DNA from: Cytophagales bacterium
GTDB taxonomy: Bacteria; Bacteroidota; Bacteroidia; Cytophagales; Cyclobacteriaceae
Length of the DNA: 17,510 nucleotides
Direction: 5' to 3'
NCBI GenBank assembly: GCA_003504855.1
Contig: DNZD01000117.1
Span: 1-17,510 of the forward strand
Made by a program: the position numbers and the translations under genes. This document shows positions 1-8,257 of the stretch, one piece after another; position 1 is the first letter of the stretch; the number at the start of each line of letters is the position of its first letter. Below the pieces are notes generated by a model that was not told where the DNA came from, ran no database searches, and saw only the letters and a list, made by a program, of their open reading frames with translations.

Positions 1-1488
1 GATGCCGAGCGTCAGGCCACCAAAGAGGCGGGCCAGATTGCAGGCCTTGATGTAAAGCGTATCATCAATGAGCCCACCGCCGCCGCACTGGCCTACGGCC
101 TTGATAAGAAAAACAAAGACATGAAGATTGCCGTCTATGACCTGGGCGGTGGTACGTTTGATATTTCCATCCTGGAACTTGGTGATGGTGTATTCGAAGT
201 AAAATCGACCAATGGTGATGTCCACCTCGGCGGTGACGACTTTGATATGCGCATCATGAACTGGCTGGCCGATGAATTCAAAAACGAAAAGAACATCGAC
301 CTGCGCAAAGATCCGATGGCACTGCAGCGTCTGAAAGAAGCTGCTGAAAAAGCCAAGATTGAATTGTCAAGCTCACAGGAAACAGAAATAAACCTGCCTT
401 ATATCACTTCGGTGGATGGTGTACCGGAACACCTGGTGCGCAAACTTAGCCGCGCCAGGTTTGAACAACTGTGTGACGATCTCATCAAGCGGACCCTGGA
501 GCCATGCCGTAAGGCAGTCGCAGATTCGGGTATCTCCGTTTCTCAAATTGATGAAGTGATTCTCGTAGGTGGATCAACCCGCATTCCGCGCATCGTGGAG
601 GAAGTAGAGAAGTTCTTCGGTCGCAAGCCTTCAAAAGGTGTTAACCCTGACGAAGTGGTCGCCGTAGGTGCTGCCATTCAGGGTGGTGTGTTGACGGGTG
701 AAGTAAAAGATGTGTTGCTGCTCGACGTTACACCGCTCTCCCTGGGTATTGAAACCATGGGCGGAGTAATGACCCGGTTGATTGAATCGAACACAACCAT
801 TCCATCCAAGAAATCAGAAACGTTCTCTACCGCGTCGGATAGCCAGCCGTCCGTTGAAATCCACGTGCTGCAAGGAGAACGGCCGATGGCAAAAGACAAC
901 CGTACGATTGGCCGATTCCACCTAGATGGAATTCCTCCGGCTCCGCGTGGTGTACCGCAAATCGAAGTGACGTTTGATATTGACGCCAACGGTATCCTCC
1001 ACGTGTCTGCCAAAGACAAAGGCACAGGCAAGGAGCAGAAGATCCGGATTGAAGCATCTTCCGGATTGACCGACGCCGAAATCAAGAAAATGAAGGAAGA
1101 GGCTCAGCTCAATGCAGATGCCGATAAAAAAGAAAAGGAACGCATCGAGAAACTCAATCAGGCCGACTCCATGATCTTCCAGACAGAAAAGCAACTGAAA
1201 GAATATGGTGACAAACTTTCTGAAGGCAACAAGAGCGCCATTCAAGGTGCGCTTGATAAGCTGAAGGAAGCACACAAGAGCCAGGACCTGGCCGCTGTTG
1301 AAAACGCCCTCACCGCCATGAATGCTGCCTGGCAGGCCGCTTCTCAGGAAATGTACGCAGCCTCCTCAGCGGCAGGCGCACAACCGGGCGCAGGTGCCGG
1401 TGCTGGCCCTCAACCGGGTGCTTCAACCGGAAGCACCGGTGGAAGTGGTGATGCCACCGACGTGGAGTACGAAGAAGTGAAAAAGTAA
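1..1488 (+). CDS. dnaK: Chaperone DnaK (Hsp70), 5' end outside window
   Basis: ATP-dependent cytosolic Hsp70 chaperone, which works with DnaJ and GrpE. The frame is open from base 1, so about the first 150 residues (start of the ATPase domain) lie upstream; 495 residues are visible. Seen in order: the [14 protein letters not shown] segment, the phosphate-binding [10 protein letters not shown] motif, the adenosine-binding VGGSTRIPR motif, the interdomain linker [13 protein letters not shown], the beta-sandwich substrate domain, and the helical lid rich in Lys and Glu. The C-terminus is a disordered Gly/Ala/Pro/Ser tail ending DVEYEEVKK, close to the acidic EEV end typical of bacterial DnaK. 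A hairpin terminator follows 19 bases after the stop, so dnaK does not appear to share a transcript with lysC. Identity is certain; only the 5' boundary is unknown. Confidence 0.98.
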   Translation, partial: DAERQATKEAGQIAGLDVKRIINEPTAAALAYGLDKKNKDMKIAVYDLGGGTFDISILELGDGVFEVKSTNGDVHLGGDDFDMRIMNWLADEFKNEKNIDLRKDPMALQRLKEAAEKAKIELSSSQETEINLPYITSVDGVPEHLVRKLSRARFEQLCDDLIKRTLEPCRKAVADSGISVSQIDEVILVGGSTRIPRIVEEVEKFFGRKPSKGVNPDEVVAVGAAIQGGVLTGEVKDVLLLDVTPLSLGIETMGGVMTRLIESNTTIPSKKSETFSTASDSQPSVEIHVLQGERPMAKDNRTIGRFHLDGIPPAPRGVPQIEVTFDIDANGILHVSAKDKGTGKEQKIRIEASSGLTDAEIKKMKEEAQLNADADKKEKERIEKLNQADSMIFQTEKQLKEYGDKLSEGNKSAIQGALDKLKEAHKSQDLAAVENALTAMNAAWQAASQEMYAASSAAGAQPGAGAGAGPQPGASTGSTGGSGDATDVEYEEVKK

Positions 1489-1507
1489 GTGTTTAATTGA
1501 TCCCCTG

Positions 1508-1543
1508 ACAAGAGCGCGGCGCAAGTCGCGCTCTTGTTGTTTA
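1508..1543 (+). terminator. Terminator after dnaK
   Basis: Perfect 11-bp stem (1508-1518 with 1527-1537) and an 8-base loop, followed by a short T-rich run (TTGTTGTTTAAT). The stem is strong but the T tract is interrupted, so termination may be incomplete. Confidence 0.75.
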
Positions 1544-1642
1544 ATACCCATCTGGTTTATGCATGGCCTTGCTGCAATCGAATGCAGCAGAAATAACCGG
1601 AGCACCGAATGAAAGGTGCAGGCATTATCCAACCGGTTGGCC

Positions 1643-1650
1643 TATCTTTG
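1643..1650 (+). promoter_or_regulatory. Bacteroidota -7 element for lysC
   Basis: TATCTTTG is an exact match to the Bacteroidota -7 consensus TAnnTTTG and ends 27 bases before the ATG at 1678. No TTTG is visible at the expected -33 position (about 1620). It favours the 1678 start over the in-frame ATG at 1609, because an mRNA from this promoter would not contain 1609. Confidence 0.65.
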
Positions 1651-1677
1651 CCATCCGCAAATTCATCGTATAAGATT

Positions 1678-3003
1678 ATGCAAGTCGTTAAGTTTGGTGG
1701 CACCTCTGTCGGCAAGCCCGAGCGTTTAAGAAAAGTGGCTGATCTGGTGTTGGGTATTCCCGGCAAAAAGATCGTTGTATTATCTGCCCTGAGTGGTACC
1801 ACCAACACCTTGGTGAAGATGGGTGATCATTTGATGGCAGGCAGAAAGCCTGAAGCAGAAGCCGAGATCCAACAACTCGAAAAGCATTATCAGCAATATG
1901 CTGGTGAGTTGTTTCAGTTACCGGAGTACAAAGCCATCGGGCAGGATATCGTAAGTCGCTATTTCAGCCTCATACGCCTGCTGGCTGCTGGTACTTTTGA
2001 CGACCGCAGTTATCGTGAATTGCTGGCACAGGGCGAATTGGCCTCTACCGAATTCTTTTATTACCACCTGCGGGAACGCAACATCGATTCCCGGTTGTTG
2101 CCGGCGTTACATTTTATGTCTATCGATGAGAACCAGGAGCCAGAGCTGGAGAAGATCTCCGAGCGCCTCAAGGCCTTGCTCCCATCCATGAGCCACCTGG
2201 ATGTACTCATTACCCAGGGCTATATATGCAGGAATCACCGCAATGAAATTGATAACCTGAAACGCGGAGGCAGCGACTATACGGCTTCACTGATCGGGGC
2301 CGCGATCCGTGCCGAGGAGATTCAAATCTGGACCGACATTGACGGCATGCACAACAACGATCCGCGTGTTGTGAAAAAGACACAGCCCATTGCTGAGCTA
2401 ACATTTGACGAAGCCTCCGAGCTGGCCTACTTCGGTGCCAAGATTCTTCACCCCTCCACCATTGTGCCCGCGCAACGCTATGGAGTTCCGGTTCGGCTTA
2501 AGAATACCATGGACGAAAAAGCCCAAGGCACACTCATTTCTGACAAAGGCACGAGCGGTCAATTCAAAGCTATTGCTGCCAAAGATGGCATCATCGCCAT
2601 CAACATCAAGTCATCACGCATGCTGCTGGCATTTGGATTCCTCCGCCGCGTCTTTGAAATCTTCGAAAAGTATAAGACACCCATCGACATGATCTCCACC
2701 TCAGAGGTGGCCGTGTCCCTGACCATTGATGATGAAACGCACCTTCCTGAAATTATTTCCGAGCTGGAGCGTTTCGGCAGCATAGAGGTAGACAAAAACC
2801 AAACGATCATTTGTGTTGTGGGCAATAAGCTGGCTGACAAAAAGCGCGTTCTTGCCGATGTGTTTCAGTCGCTGGGTGAGATTCCGGTGCGCATGGTTTC
2901 TTATGGCGGAAGCCACAATAACATTTCCATCCTAGTGAATACGGCCCATAAGAACCCTTCCCTGCAATTGTTGAATCAAGGGCTGTTCAACCTGGGTGAA
3001 TAG
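1678..3003 (+). CDS. lysC: Aspartate kinase, monofunctional
   Basis: Phosphorylates L-aspartate with ATP, the first step of the aspartate pathway to lysine/diaminopimelate, threonine and methionine. The kinase domain opens with KFGGTSVG (residues 5-12), the hallmark of the amino-acid kinase family in aspartokinases. Further motifs are RGGSDYTA (196-203) and WTDIDG (218-223) in the nucleotide/substrate-binding region. The last third (from about residue 305) looks like the C-terminal ACT regulatory region, including IDMISTSEVAVSLTID. Length is 441 residues with no homoserine dehydrogenase domain, so it is monofunctional. I chose the ATG at 1678 because the family motif begins five residues in and an exact -7 promoter lies between it and the upstream ATG at 1609. 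The gene is flanked by dnaK and nhaD, with no pathway partner alongside. Feedback control through the ACT region is expected from the family, but the effector cannot be read from sequence. Confidence 0.95.
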   Translation: MQVVKFGGTSVGKPERLRKVADLVLGIPGKKIVVLSALSGTTNTLVKMGDHLMAGRKPEAEAEIQQLEKHYQQYAGELFQLPEYKAIGQDIVSRYFSLIRLLAAGTFDDRSYRELLAQGELASTEFFYYHLRERNIDSRLLPALHFMSIDENQEPELEKISERLKALLPSMSHLDVLITQGYICRNHRNEIDNLKRGGSDYTASLIGAAIRAEEIQIWTDIDGMHNNDPRVVKKTQPIAELTFDEASELAYFGAKILHPSTIVPAQRYGVPVRLKNTMDEKAQGTLISDKGTSGQFKAIAAKDGIIAINIKSSRMLLAFGFLRRVFEIFEKYKTPIDMISTSEVAVSLTIDDETHLPEIISELERFGSIEVDKNQTIICVVGNKLADKKRVLADVFQSLGEIPVRMVSYGGSHNNISILVNTAHKNPSLQLLNQGLFNLGE

Positions 3004-3074
3004 GCGGCATTGCCGCTGGTCAGATTTCAATCGAATTCCCGCTGTCAGGGACTTCCAAAAAGCATTTTTTCGCA

Positions 3075-3082
3075 TATATTTA
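3075..3082 (+). promoter_or_regulatory. Possible -7 element for nhaD
   Basis: TATATTTA matches TAnnTTTG at all but the last base and lies 22 bases before the nhaD ATG. The -33 position has only CTTC (3052-3055). Co-transcription with lysC, 101 bases upstream, is the alternative. Confidence 0.35.
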
Positions 3083-3104
3083 CTTGCGACCTAACCCGTG
3101 GCTT

Positions 3105-4397
3105 ATGGAAGTTATTATCATTCTTGTCTTTGTCGTTGGCTATCTGGCCATCGCACTCGAACACCCCATCAAAATCAATAAGACAGCCACGGCACTGCTC
3201 ACGGGTGTATTGTGCTGGACGTTGTACGCATTGTCTGAAAATGACAAGGATGCTGTTGGCCTTCACCTGGGCGAACACCTGAGTCAGATTTCTTCGATCC
3301 TATTCTTCCTCCTGGGCGCCATGACCATTGTTGAACTGGTAGACGCCTATCAGGGATTTCGCCTGATCACCGATCGCATCCAGACCAAAAATGCAGTTAA
3401 ACTGCTATGGCTGGTATGTATGGTTACTTTCTTCCTGTCCTCCATCCTTGACAACCTCACTACCGCTATTGTGATGGTGTCCCTGATCCGCAAGCTTATA
3501 CCAGACAAGGAGATGCGCATGTTCTTTGCGGGTATGATTGTGATTGCGGCCAATGCCGGAGGTGCCTGGACACCGATTGGTGACGTCACCACCACCATGC
3601 TCTGGATCGGCGGACAGATTTCAACGGTTAACATCATCAAAGTACTTTTTGTGCCCAGCATGGTGAGTATGATTATACCCTTGCTGTACCTCACTTTCAC
3701 CATGAAAGGTACCCTGGGTGAGCATCCCAATGCTGAGCACGCAAACGCCGGCTACGGACATGAGGAAATCAAAGGCAGTTCGATCATGCTGTTTCTGGGT
3801 GTGGGCGCACTGATTTTTGTCCCGGTCTTCAAGACCATCACCCACCTGCCCCCATACATCGGTATGCTCCTGGGTTTGAGTATCCTTTGGATTGTAAGTG
3901 AATTAATCAACCCCCATGCAGATGAGGCCTTGCGGAAACCCTATACGGCTGCTGGCGCTTTGCAGCGGATTGACACATCCAGTGTACTGTTCTTTTTAGG
4001 CATACTGCTTGCCGTCGGTGCCCTGGAATCCATGGAGATACTGCATCATTTTGCGGTCTGGCTGGATCAAACCGTGGGCAGTCAATCGATTATTGTAACA
4101 CTGATTGGTATGCTGTCCGCCATTGTGGATAACGTGCCGTTGGTGGCCGCAAGTATGGGTATGTATAGTTTGGATACATATCCGCAGGACCATTTTATCT
4201 GGGAATATCTTGCTTACTGCGCGGGTACGGGTGGCAGTATATTGATCATCGGCTCTGCCGCAGGCGTAGCTGTGATGGGCATGGAAAAGATCGATTTTAT
4301 CTGGTACATGAAGCGCATCAGCCTCATTGCCTTGATTGGATATTTTGCAGGCTGCGGTGCTTACCTGCTGATTGAACATTTCCTGGGGGCAGTTTAG
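3105..4397 (+). CDS. nhaD: Na+/H+ antiporter, NhaD family
   Basis: Inner-membrane sodium/proton antiporter of the ArsB/NhaD ion-transporter superfamily, expected to expel Na+ (or Li+) in exchange for protons for pH and salt homeostasis. The 430-residue protein has many hydrophobic helices and the paired family motifs: SSILDNLTTAIV (D116 N117) with GGAWTPIGDVTT (152-163) in the first half, and DNVPLVAASMGM with GTGGSILIIGSAAGV in the second half. These inverted-repeat half motifs carry the acidic and polar residues of the transport path. The ATG at 3105 is chosen over an upstream TTG at 3084 because it directly precedes the first hydrophobic helix. Downstream lies a convergent gene with a 3-bp gap and no obvious terminator. 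Ion preference is inferred from the family. Confidence 0.93.
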   Translation: MEVIIILVFVVGYLAIALEHPIKINKTATALLTGVLCWTLYALSENDKDAVGLHLGEHLSQISSILFFLLGAMTIVELVDAYQGFRLITDRIQTKNAVKLLWLVCMVTFFLSSILDNLTTAIVMVSLIRKLIPDKEMRMFFAGMIVIAANAGGAWTPIGDVTTTMLWIGGQISTVNIIKVLFVPSMVSMIIPLLYLTFTMKGTLGEHPNAEHANAGYGHEEIKGSSIMLFLGVGALIFVPVFKTITHLPPYIGMLLGLSILWIVSELINPHADEALRKPYTAAGALQRIDTSSVLFFLGILLAVGALESMEILHHFAVWLDQTVGSQSIIVTLIGMLSAIVDNVPLVAASMGMYSLDTYPQDHFIWEYLAYCAGTGGSILIIGSAAGVAVMGMEKIDFIWYMKRISLIALIGYFAGCGAYLLIEHFLGAV

Positions 4398-4400
4398 TCA

Positions 4401-5171
4401 CTACTTGAATCTTACCGTAAAGCCTGTAGACACAAAGTGATTGAGTTGCCCGTTGATGGTACTGAGCCCCGCAGAAAGGTCCAGTTGCCAGTGCGGAAGT
4501 AATAAATAGGTCATTCCCCCATCCATTCCTGTTTCCACGGCATCCTGCAGCGGCGAATAGCCAAAAGCCTCAGCAAAAAGTCCTACGCGGTGGGTGGGCA
4601 AATAGTTAAAACACACCGAAAACTCCAGAATCCGGGATCCCCGGAAACTATCCCACAGCATACCCAGGTTATAGTTGATAGCAAGCTTGTCTGAAAAGTC
4701 ATTTTCAAACAGTAACAACACTTCTGGGCCTGGCTTCATGGAATACCCTGAGCCGAAATGCATAGGCAAAGAAATATTGACCATCAGATCAGTTTCAGGT
4801 ATCCACTTCTTTTTCTCGATGATATGCATCTTCAACCCCAGAAGTAATGGTGAGATGCCTTGAAATCTATTGGGCTCTGTCTTATCGATTACGTGAACCG
4901 TCGATATCCGAATCTCTGATCGCCTGCTGATGCCGGTTCGAATCAGGGCGGTAGGCAAATGAAAATGATCCCCGTTGTACCGACTGAAATAGTCAAAGCC
5001 GATCTCGGCCTGCCACAGACCTACAGGAACCGTATAGGGTGTATCGGCTACGCCCGGACGATCTACGGTAAGTTCATTGAGGTCTTCCTGGCCATAACTG
5101 GCAACAGTAATTAATAGCAAAAAACAGCCTATCCAATTGAACTTGCTGATTTGGAAGGTTAGCTGATTCAC
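4401..5171 (-). CDS. Outer-membrane barrel, Phenol_MetA_deg-like
   Basis: Predicted outer-membrane beta-barrel of 256 residues. The N-terminal 28 residues form a signal peptide ending near VASYGQ. The mature protein starts with LTVDRPGVADTPYTVPVG, followed by QAEIGFDYF and alternating hydrophobic/polar strands. This opening resembles the family named 'putative MetA-pathway of phenol degradation' (PF13557), usually annotated simply as a transporter; the name does not prove a role in phenol metabolism. The chain ends in a strand with terminal aromatic and basic residues (FTVRFK), as barrels do. The start is GTG (5169-5171); no better ATG lies near the signal peptide. It begins 5 bases after the stop of the upstream BBP2-like barrel gene, so the two are very probably co-transcribed. 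Substrate unknown. Confidence 0.75.
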   Translation of the reverse strand: MNQLTFQISKFNWIGCFLLLITVASYGQEDLNELTVDRPGVADTPYTVPVGLWQAEIGFDYFSRYNGDHFHLPTALIRTGISRRSEIRISTVHVIDKTEPNRFQGISPLLLGLKMHIIEKKKWIPETDLMVNISLPMHFGSGYSMKPGPEVLLLFENDFSDKLAINYNLGMLWDSFRGSRILEFSVCFNYLPTHRVGLFAEAFGYSPLQDAVETGMDGGMTYLLLPHWQLDLSAGLSTINGQLNHFVSTGFTVRFK

Positions 5172-5176
5172 GTCGC

Positions 5177-6337
5177 CTAGTAATTGTCTTTCAGTGCCGG
5201 CTCTTGTTTCATCTTCACAGCCGTAGAGTTCTTCAACTGAATGGCTACAGAAAACATGATGAAGAAATCCTGTTTGCTTTTCTGTCCATCCCCATAGTTG
5301 TAGATCGCATCTTTGGAGAGTGAATGTCTTCCCTCAAGTCTAAGCATAACCTGGGGTGCAGGATTGTATTCCAGGGTGAGGGTAGATCCATGCAACTGAA
5401 ACCCATTCGGTGTATTGGTGATGACCTCATTGATAATCTGATTGGGGTCATAGATACGCTCGTAGCGCGCGGCAATACCCCATTCCGGCGTCAGGGCATA
5501 CCGAACCGATCCGCCATAGGCTTGCCATTGATCCATGGCTTGCGTCACCGGGTTACGCATCATGCCGATGTCCACCATGGGTGCCACAATCCAACGTTTA
5601 CCAACATGAATCCGGGCAAACAAGTTGTTGTAAAATTTGAACTGGTCAAGGGCATTCTTGCTTTGATATACCTCATTGCCAACGAATATACCGTAATTGA
5701 AAAGGAACTTATTGGGCTTGTCATAGATATGCACCATCCCAAAACCAGGTGAATGATTGTTCTCTTTTATGGCCTGCCATCCATTGGTTATTTGAAAGGT
5801 CGCTCTCCAGTAGCGTGAGTATTTATATTTTAGCCGGATGCCAGTTTCAAAGTCAGGTGCAAAATCGGTCATCACAGCCCGACTTGCATGGAGATTGTCT
5901 TTATTGATAAAGGTCTCTGCGCCATAGATCGCAGGAAAAATACCAGCCTCCAATTCCATTTTATAAGTTAGGCGGTAGGTAAAAGATAACTCCCTGATAA
6001 ACTTCGTGAGGTAGTCTTCACCCGCATACATCAGGCTTACAATTTCACCCGTATGAAACGCAGCACGCGCCGTCATCCTTCGATAATTAAAACTCGCCTG
6101 GGCATATGTATATGCCAAAGCAAACTGATTCACCGCAATGGGATTGCTGTTATATGGCCTGATATTGTCCCTTGAATGATTAAAGTCACTGCTATAATGG
6201 AAATCCATGTACGCTTCATACCCGATTTCAAGTCCGGCGGAATCAAGCGCTTCTTCCTGGCGGATTTGTGCTCCGGCAGAAAAAGCATACAGATAAAACA
6301 TAACGCATAGCCCAAGGCTATAGCCAAAATTTTTCAT
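5177..6337 (-). CDS. Putative beta-barrel porin, BBP2/OmpL-like
   Basis: Predicted outer-membrane porin of 386 residues. It has a signal peptide (about 1-24, ending SAGAQ) and a chain of amphipathic strands rich in Tyr, Phe and Trp. The segment GIFPAIYGAE (132-141), the following DFAPDFETGIRLKYKY and the ITNGWQ turn (183-188) resemble the BBP2 family (PF07642), common in Bacteroidota. The last residues (KMKQEPALKDNY) extend beyond a likely final strand FFIMFSVAIQL. It starts with ATG 25 bases downstream of the 118-aa gene and ends 5 bases before the second barrel gene, suggesting a three-gene minus-strand unit. Two adjacent barrels may act on the same solute, but no inner-membrane transporter or enzyme on this strand reveals which. 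Family assignment is from remembered motifs, not a search. Confidence 0.75.
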   Translation of the reverse strand: MKNFGYSLGLCVMFYLYAFSAGAQIRQEEALDSAGLEIGYEAYMDFHYSSDFNHSRDNIRPYNSNPIAVNQFALAYTYAQASFNYRRMTARAAFHTGEIVSLMYAGEDYLTKFIRELSFTYRLTYKMELEAGIFPAIYGAETFINKDNLHASRAVMTDFAPDFETGIRLKYKYSRYWRATFQITNGWQAIKENNHSPGFGMVHIYDKPNKFLFNYGIFVGNEVYQSKNALDQFKFYNNLFARIHVGKRWIVAPMVDIGMMRNPVTQAMDQWQAYGGSVRYALTPEWGIAARYERIYDPNQIINEVITNTPNGFQLHGSTLTLEYNPAPQVMLRLEGRHSLSKDAIYNYGDGQKSKQDFFIMFSVAIQLKNSTAVKMKQEPALKDNY

Positions 6338-6362
6338 ACGTAGTAAAGGGATTAAGAAATGA

Positions 6363-6719
6363 TCAGATACGAATCACCCGAAGAAACACCGATAAAGAAT
6401 TGTGGTGTAGGGGAATCAAACTGACAGTGAAAGAAGCAATAATTGCAGTAATCGAGGTCGATTGCGCGATGTTGACTTGTGGTGTGAGAAAAATCTGCTG
6501 AACTGAATTGTCCTTTACCTCTTTGGACAAGGCGGTTGGTCGCAAGGCAATAGATTGCAAATCACTATCCATCGCCATAAAGTACTTCTGCGGTCCAACA
6601 TGATGCACCGGACGATCAGCAGAAACAGCTGACAACAGGCTGATCGAGATCACGAGCACCACCAATACCAAAGGAACCCTTCGGCTTCGGTTGATCAGGT
6701 GGTGGTAGGTGGTCTTCAT
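6363..6719 (-). CDS. Hypothetical 118-aa exported or membrane protein
   Basis: I do not recognise this protein. It has 118 residues, a basic N-terminus (HHLINRSRR) and a hydrophobic stretch at 15-34 that could be a signal peptide or membrane anchor. A middle polar region follows, then a second moderately hydrophobic stretch at about 88-104. His-His pairs occur at 6-7, 39-40 and 105-106; there is no cysteine. Two observations support it as a real gene: an exact TAnnTTTG promoter element 6 bases upstream of the ATG, and a position 25 bases ahead of a co-directional porin gene. The ATG at 6719 is preferred over a TTG three codons upstream. With this promoter the mRNA would be nearly leaderless. 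A role linked to the two barrels downstream is inference only. Confidence 0.55.
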   Translation of the reverse strand: MKTTYHHLINRSRRVPLVLVVLVISISLLSAVSADRPVHHVGPQKYFMAMDSDLQSIALRPTALSKEVKDNSVQQIFLTPQVNIAQSTSITAIIASFTVSLIPLHHNSLSVFLRVIRI

Positions 6720-6725
6720 GATCGG

Positions 6726-6733
6726 CAAATATA
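6726..6733 (-). promoter_or_regulatory. -7 element for the minus-strand porin unit
   Basis: Read on the minus strand this is TATATTTG, an exact TAnnTTTG match, ending 6 bases before the ATG at 6719. No clear TTTG is visible 19-21 bases further upstream. It would drive the 118-aa gene and the two barrel genes, divergently from the omp promoter about 170 bases away. The 258 bases from 6720 to 6978 otherwise hold no gene I can support. Confidence 0.55.
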
Positions 6734-6903
6734 TTGATACCCTAATAACTTCTTCAGATATGATTCGATGATTGGAAAAAATTCTCCCAGAATGCGGGGC
6801 AGATCATGTTCTCGCAGCGCTGTTCCAACCAATCGTTCGGCAGCATGTCCATGATTCCACACCCCGGTACCCGTGATTTTGGGTTGTTTGGCCAATCCGT
6901 CAG

Positions 6904-6934
6904 TTTGAAAACCATCTGAAACCTTCCATCTTTG
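6904..6934 (+). promoter_or_regulatory. Two-box Bacteroidota promoter for omp-TPR unit
   Basis: TTTG at 6904-6907, a 19-base spacer, then CATCTTTG at 6927-6934, which matches TAnnTTTG except for the first base. The spacing is that of the Bacteroidota sigma-A promoter. The next ATG in a good context is at 6979, giving a leader of about 40 bases. Confidence 0.6.
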
Positions 6935-6978
6935 TGACCCCTGATTTGAAATGGAAGGGTCTGAATAGCTGTCTGCTC

Positions 6979-8250
6979 ATGTTCAATAAGAAATGTCTCC
7001 TTTTTCCCGCGTTTCTCCTGGTTGCCGGCCAGGCCTTCGGACAAGCTGCCCGCAGCCCATTTTCTTCATTTGGTCTCGGTGAGCAATACGGGTTGGCGTC
7101 GGCTGTAGACCAGGGTATGGGTGGGGTCGGTATCAGCAACATGCATTACTGGAACATCAATAACCAGAATGCCGCCCTTCTCGTCCACAACCGATACACA
7201 TCGTTTCAGGCTGGTATGATCGGTGAGCAACGCACCCAGGTTTCGACGCTGGCATCGGAACGCAGCGGTAGCGGGAACCTGAACTATGTCACCATTGCCA
7301 TTCCGGTAGTCAATGGCAAATGGACTACGTCGTTTAACCTGATGCCATACACCAAATTGAACTACCGGCTTACATACCGTCAGCAAGTTGCCGGAGATAC
7401 GGCCCATGTACAGGTAACGGAAGAAGGATCAGGCGGAATTAATCAGTTCGGCTGGTCCAACGGCGTCAAAATCAACAAATGGGCCTCGGTTGGACTCCGC
7501 AGCACTTATTTGTTCAGCTCGGTTTCCAATTTGTACAGCAACGAAATCCAGGCCTCCGGGCAGGTGCTCGTAATCACACCGTATGTTTACGAACGCACCT
7601 TTGTCTCTTCCCTTAAGTTTTCTCCTTCGGTCTCCATTCACATCGACTCTATCACCAAGAAAAATTACCGGCTGAACTTTGGATTGGTGTATGACATGGC
7701 CGCCAACCTGAACAGCAAATTCTACCAGCGGACTGAACGACATAACCTGGCGGGTATTATTGACTCCCTTACCCTCATCCGGAATGTTCCGGGCAAGGTC
7801 TCCATGCCATCTACTTTATCAGTGGGTATTTCATTCGCCAAGTCCTATACCTGGATTGCTGCCATCGACGGTTCCTTCACCAACTATTCCAGCTATAAAG
7901 ACATCAGCGGACTGAACCCCTATTCGGGCACCAACAGCTGGCGCCTGGCAGCTGGGTTTGAACTCATCCCCGATGGGGGGTCTTTCAGCAATTATTTCAA
8001 GCGGGTGGCATACCGAACGGGTGTAAGCCTCGAAAATTACCCGTATTTGGTGAATGGCAACACGGTTAAGGATTTTGGCATTACTTTTGGCTTATCCTTA
8101 CCGGTAGGCAGAATTTCGTCGCTGGACCTGGCCCTGAAGGTGGGCAAGAAAGGTGACAAAGCCCTGAATACTGTTGAAGAGAATTATATAAAACTCTATT
8201 TTGGGCTGACTTTTAATGATCAGTGGTTTATAAAAAGAAGGTTTGACTAA
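6979..8250 (+). CDS. Outer-membrane beta-barrel protein
   Basis: Predicted outer-membrane barrel of 423 residues. A signal peptide (1-22, ending GQAFGQ) is followed by RSPFSSFGLGEQYGLASAVDQGMGG, a Gly-rich N-terminal region resembling FadL/OMPP1-like and SprF-like proteins of Bacteroidota. Many amphipathic strands follow, ending in YIKLYFGLTFNDQWFIKRRFD, a C-terminus I associate with the outer-membrane protein beside lptC loci in this phylum. The ATG at 6979 is chosen because it begins the signal peptide; a GTG at 6934 is in frame but is the last three bases plus overlap of the promoter box. The stop is 7 bases before the TPR gene, so the two are translated from one message. Ligand or function unknown; a role in envelope assembly is suggested only by neighbours lptC and the PpiD-like gene. 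Confidence 0.8.
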   Translation: MFNKKCLLFPAFLLVAGQAFGQAARSPFSSFGLGEQYGLASAVDQGMGGVGISNMHYWNINNQNAALLVHNRYTSFQAGMIGEQRTQVSTLASERSGSGNLNYVTIAIPVVNGKWTTSFNLMPYTKLNYRLTYRQQVAGDTAHVQVTEEGSGGINQFGWSNGVKINKWASVGLRSTYLFSSVSNLYSNEIQASGQVLVITPYVYERTFVSSLKFSPSVSIHIDSITKKNYRLNFGLVYDMAANLNSKFYQRTERHNLAGIIDSLTLIRNVPGKVSMPSTLSVGISFAKSYTWIAAIDGSFTNYSSYKDISGLNPYSGTNSWRLAAGFELIPDGGSFSNYFKRVAYRTGVSLENYPYLVNGNTVKDFGITFGLSLPVGRISSLDLALKVGKKGDKALNTVEENYIKLYFGLTFNDQWFIKRRFD

Positions 8251-8257
8251 AGTTTAA

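Noticed and set aside
1378..1452. Gly/Ala/Pro-rich imperfect repeats at the end of dnaK
   Set aside because: This is the normal low-complexity disordered tail of bacterial DnaK, not a separate repeat element.
1609..1677. In-frame ATG at 1609 extending aspartate kinase by 23 residues
   Set aside because: An exact -7 promoter box lies at 1643-1650, downstream of that ATG, and the family motif KFGGTSVG normally starts within the first few residues.
3004..3016. Short hairpin GCGGC/GCCGC right after the lysC stop
   Set aside because: The stem is only 5 bp with a 3-base loop and no T run follows. It is too weak to call a terminator.
6754..7044. Minus-strand open frame of 96 codons between the divergent promoters
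   Set aside because: It runs through the omp promoter, start codon and signal-peptide coding region, has no promoter of its own and shows no recognisable feature. I treat the region as intergenic.
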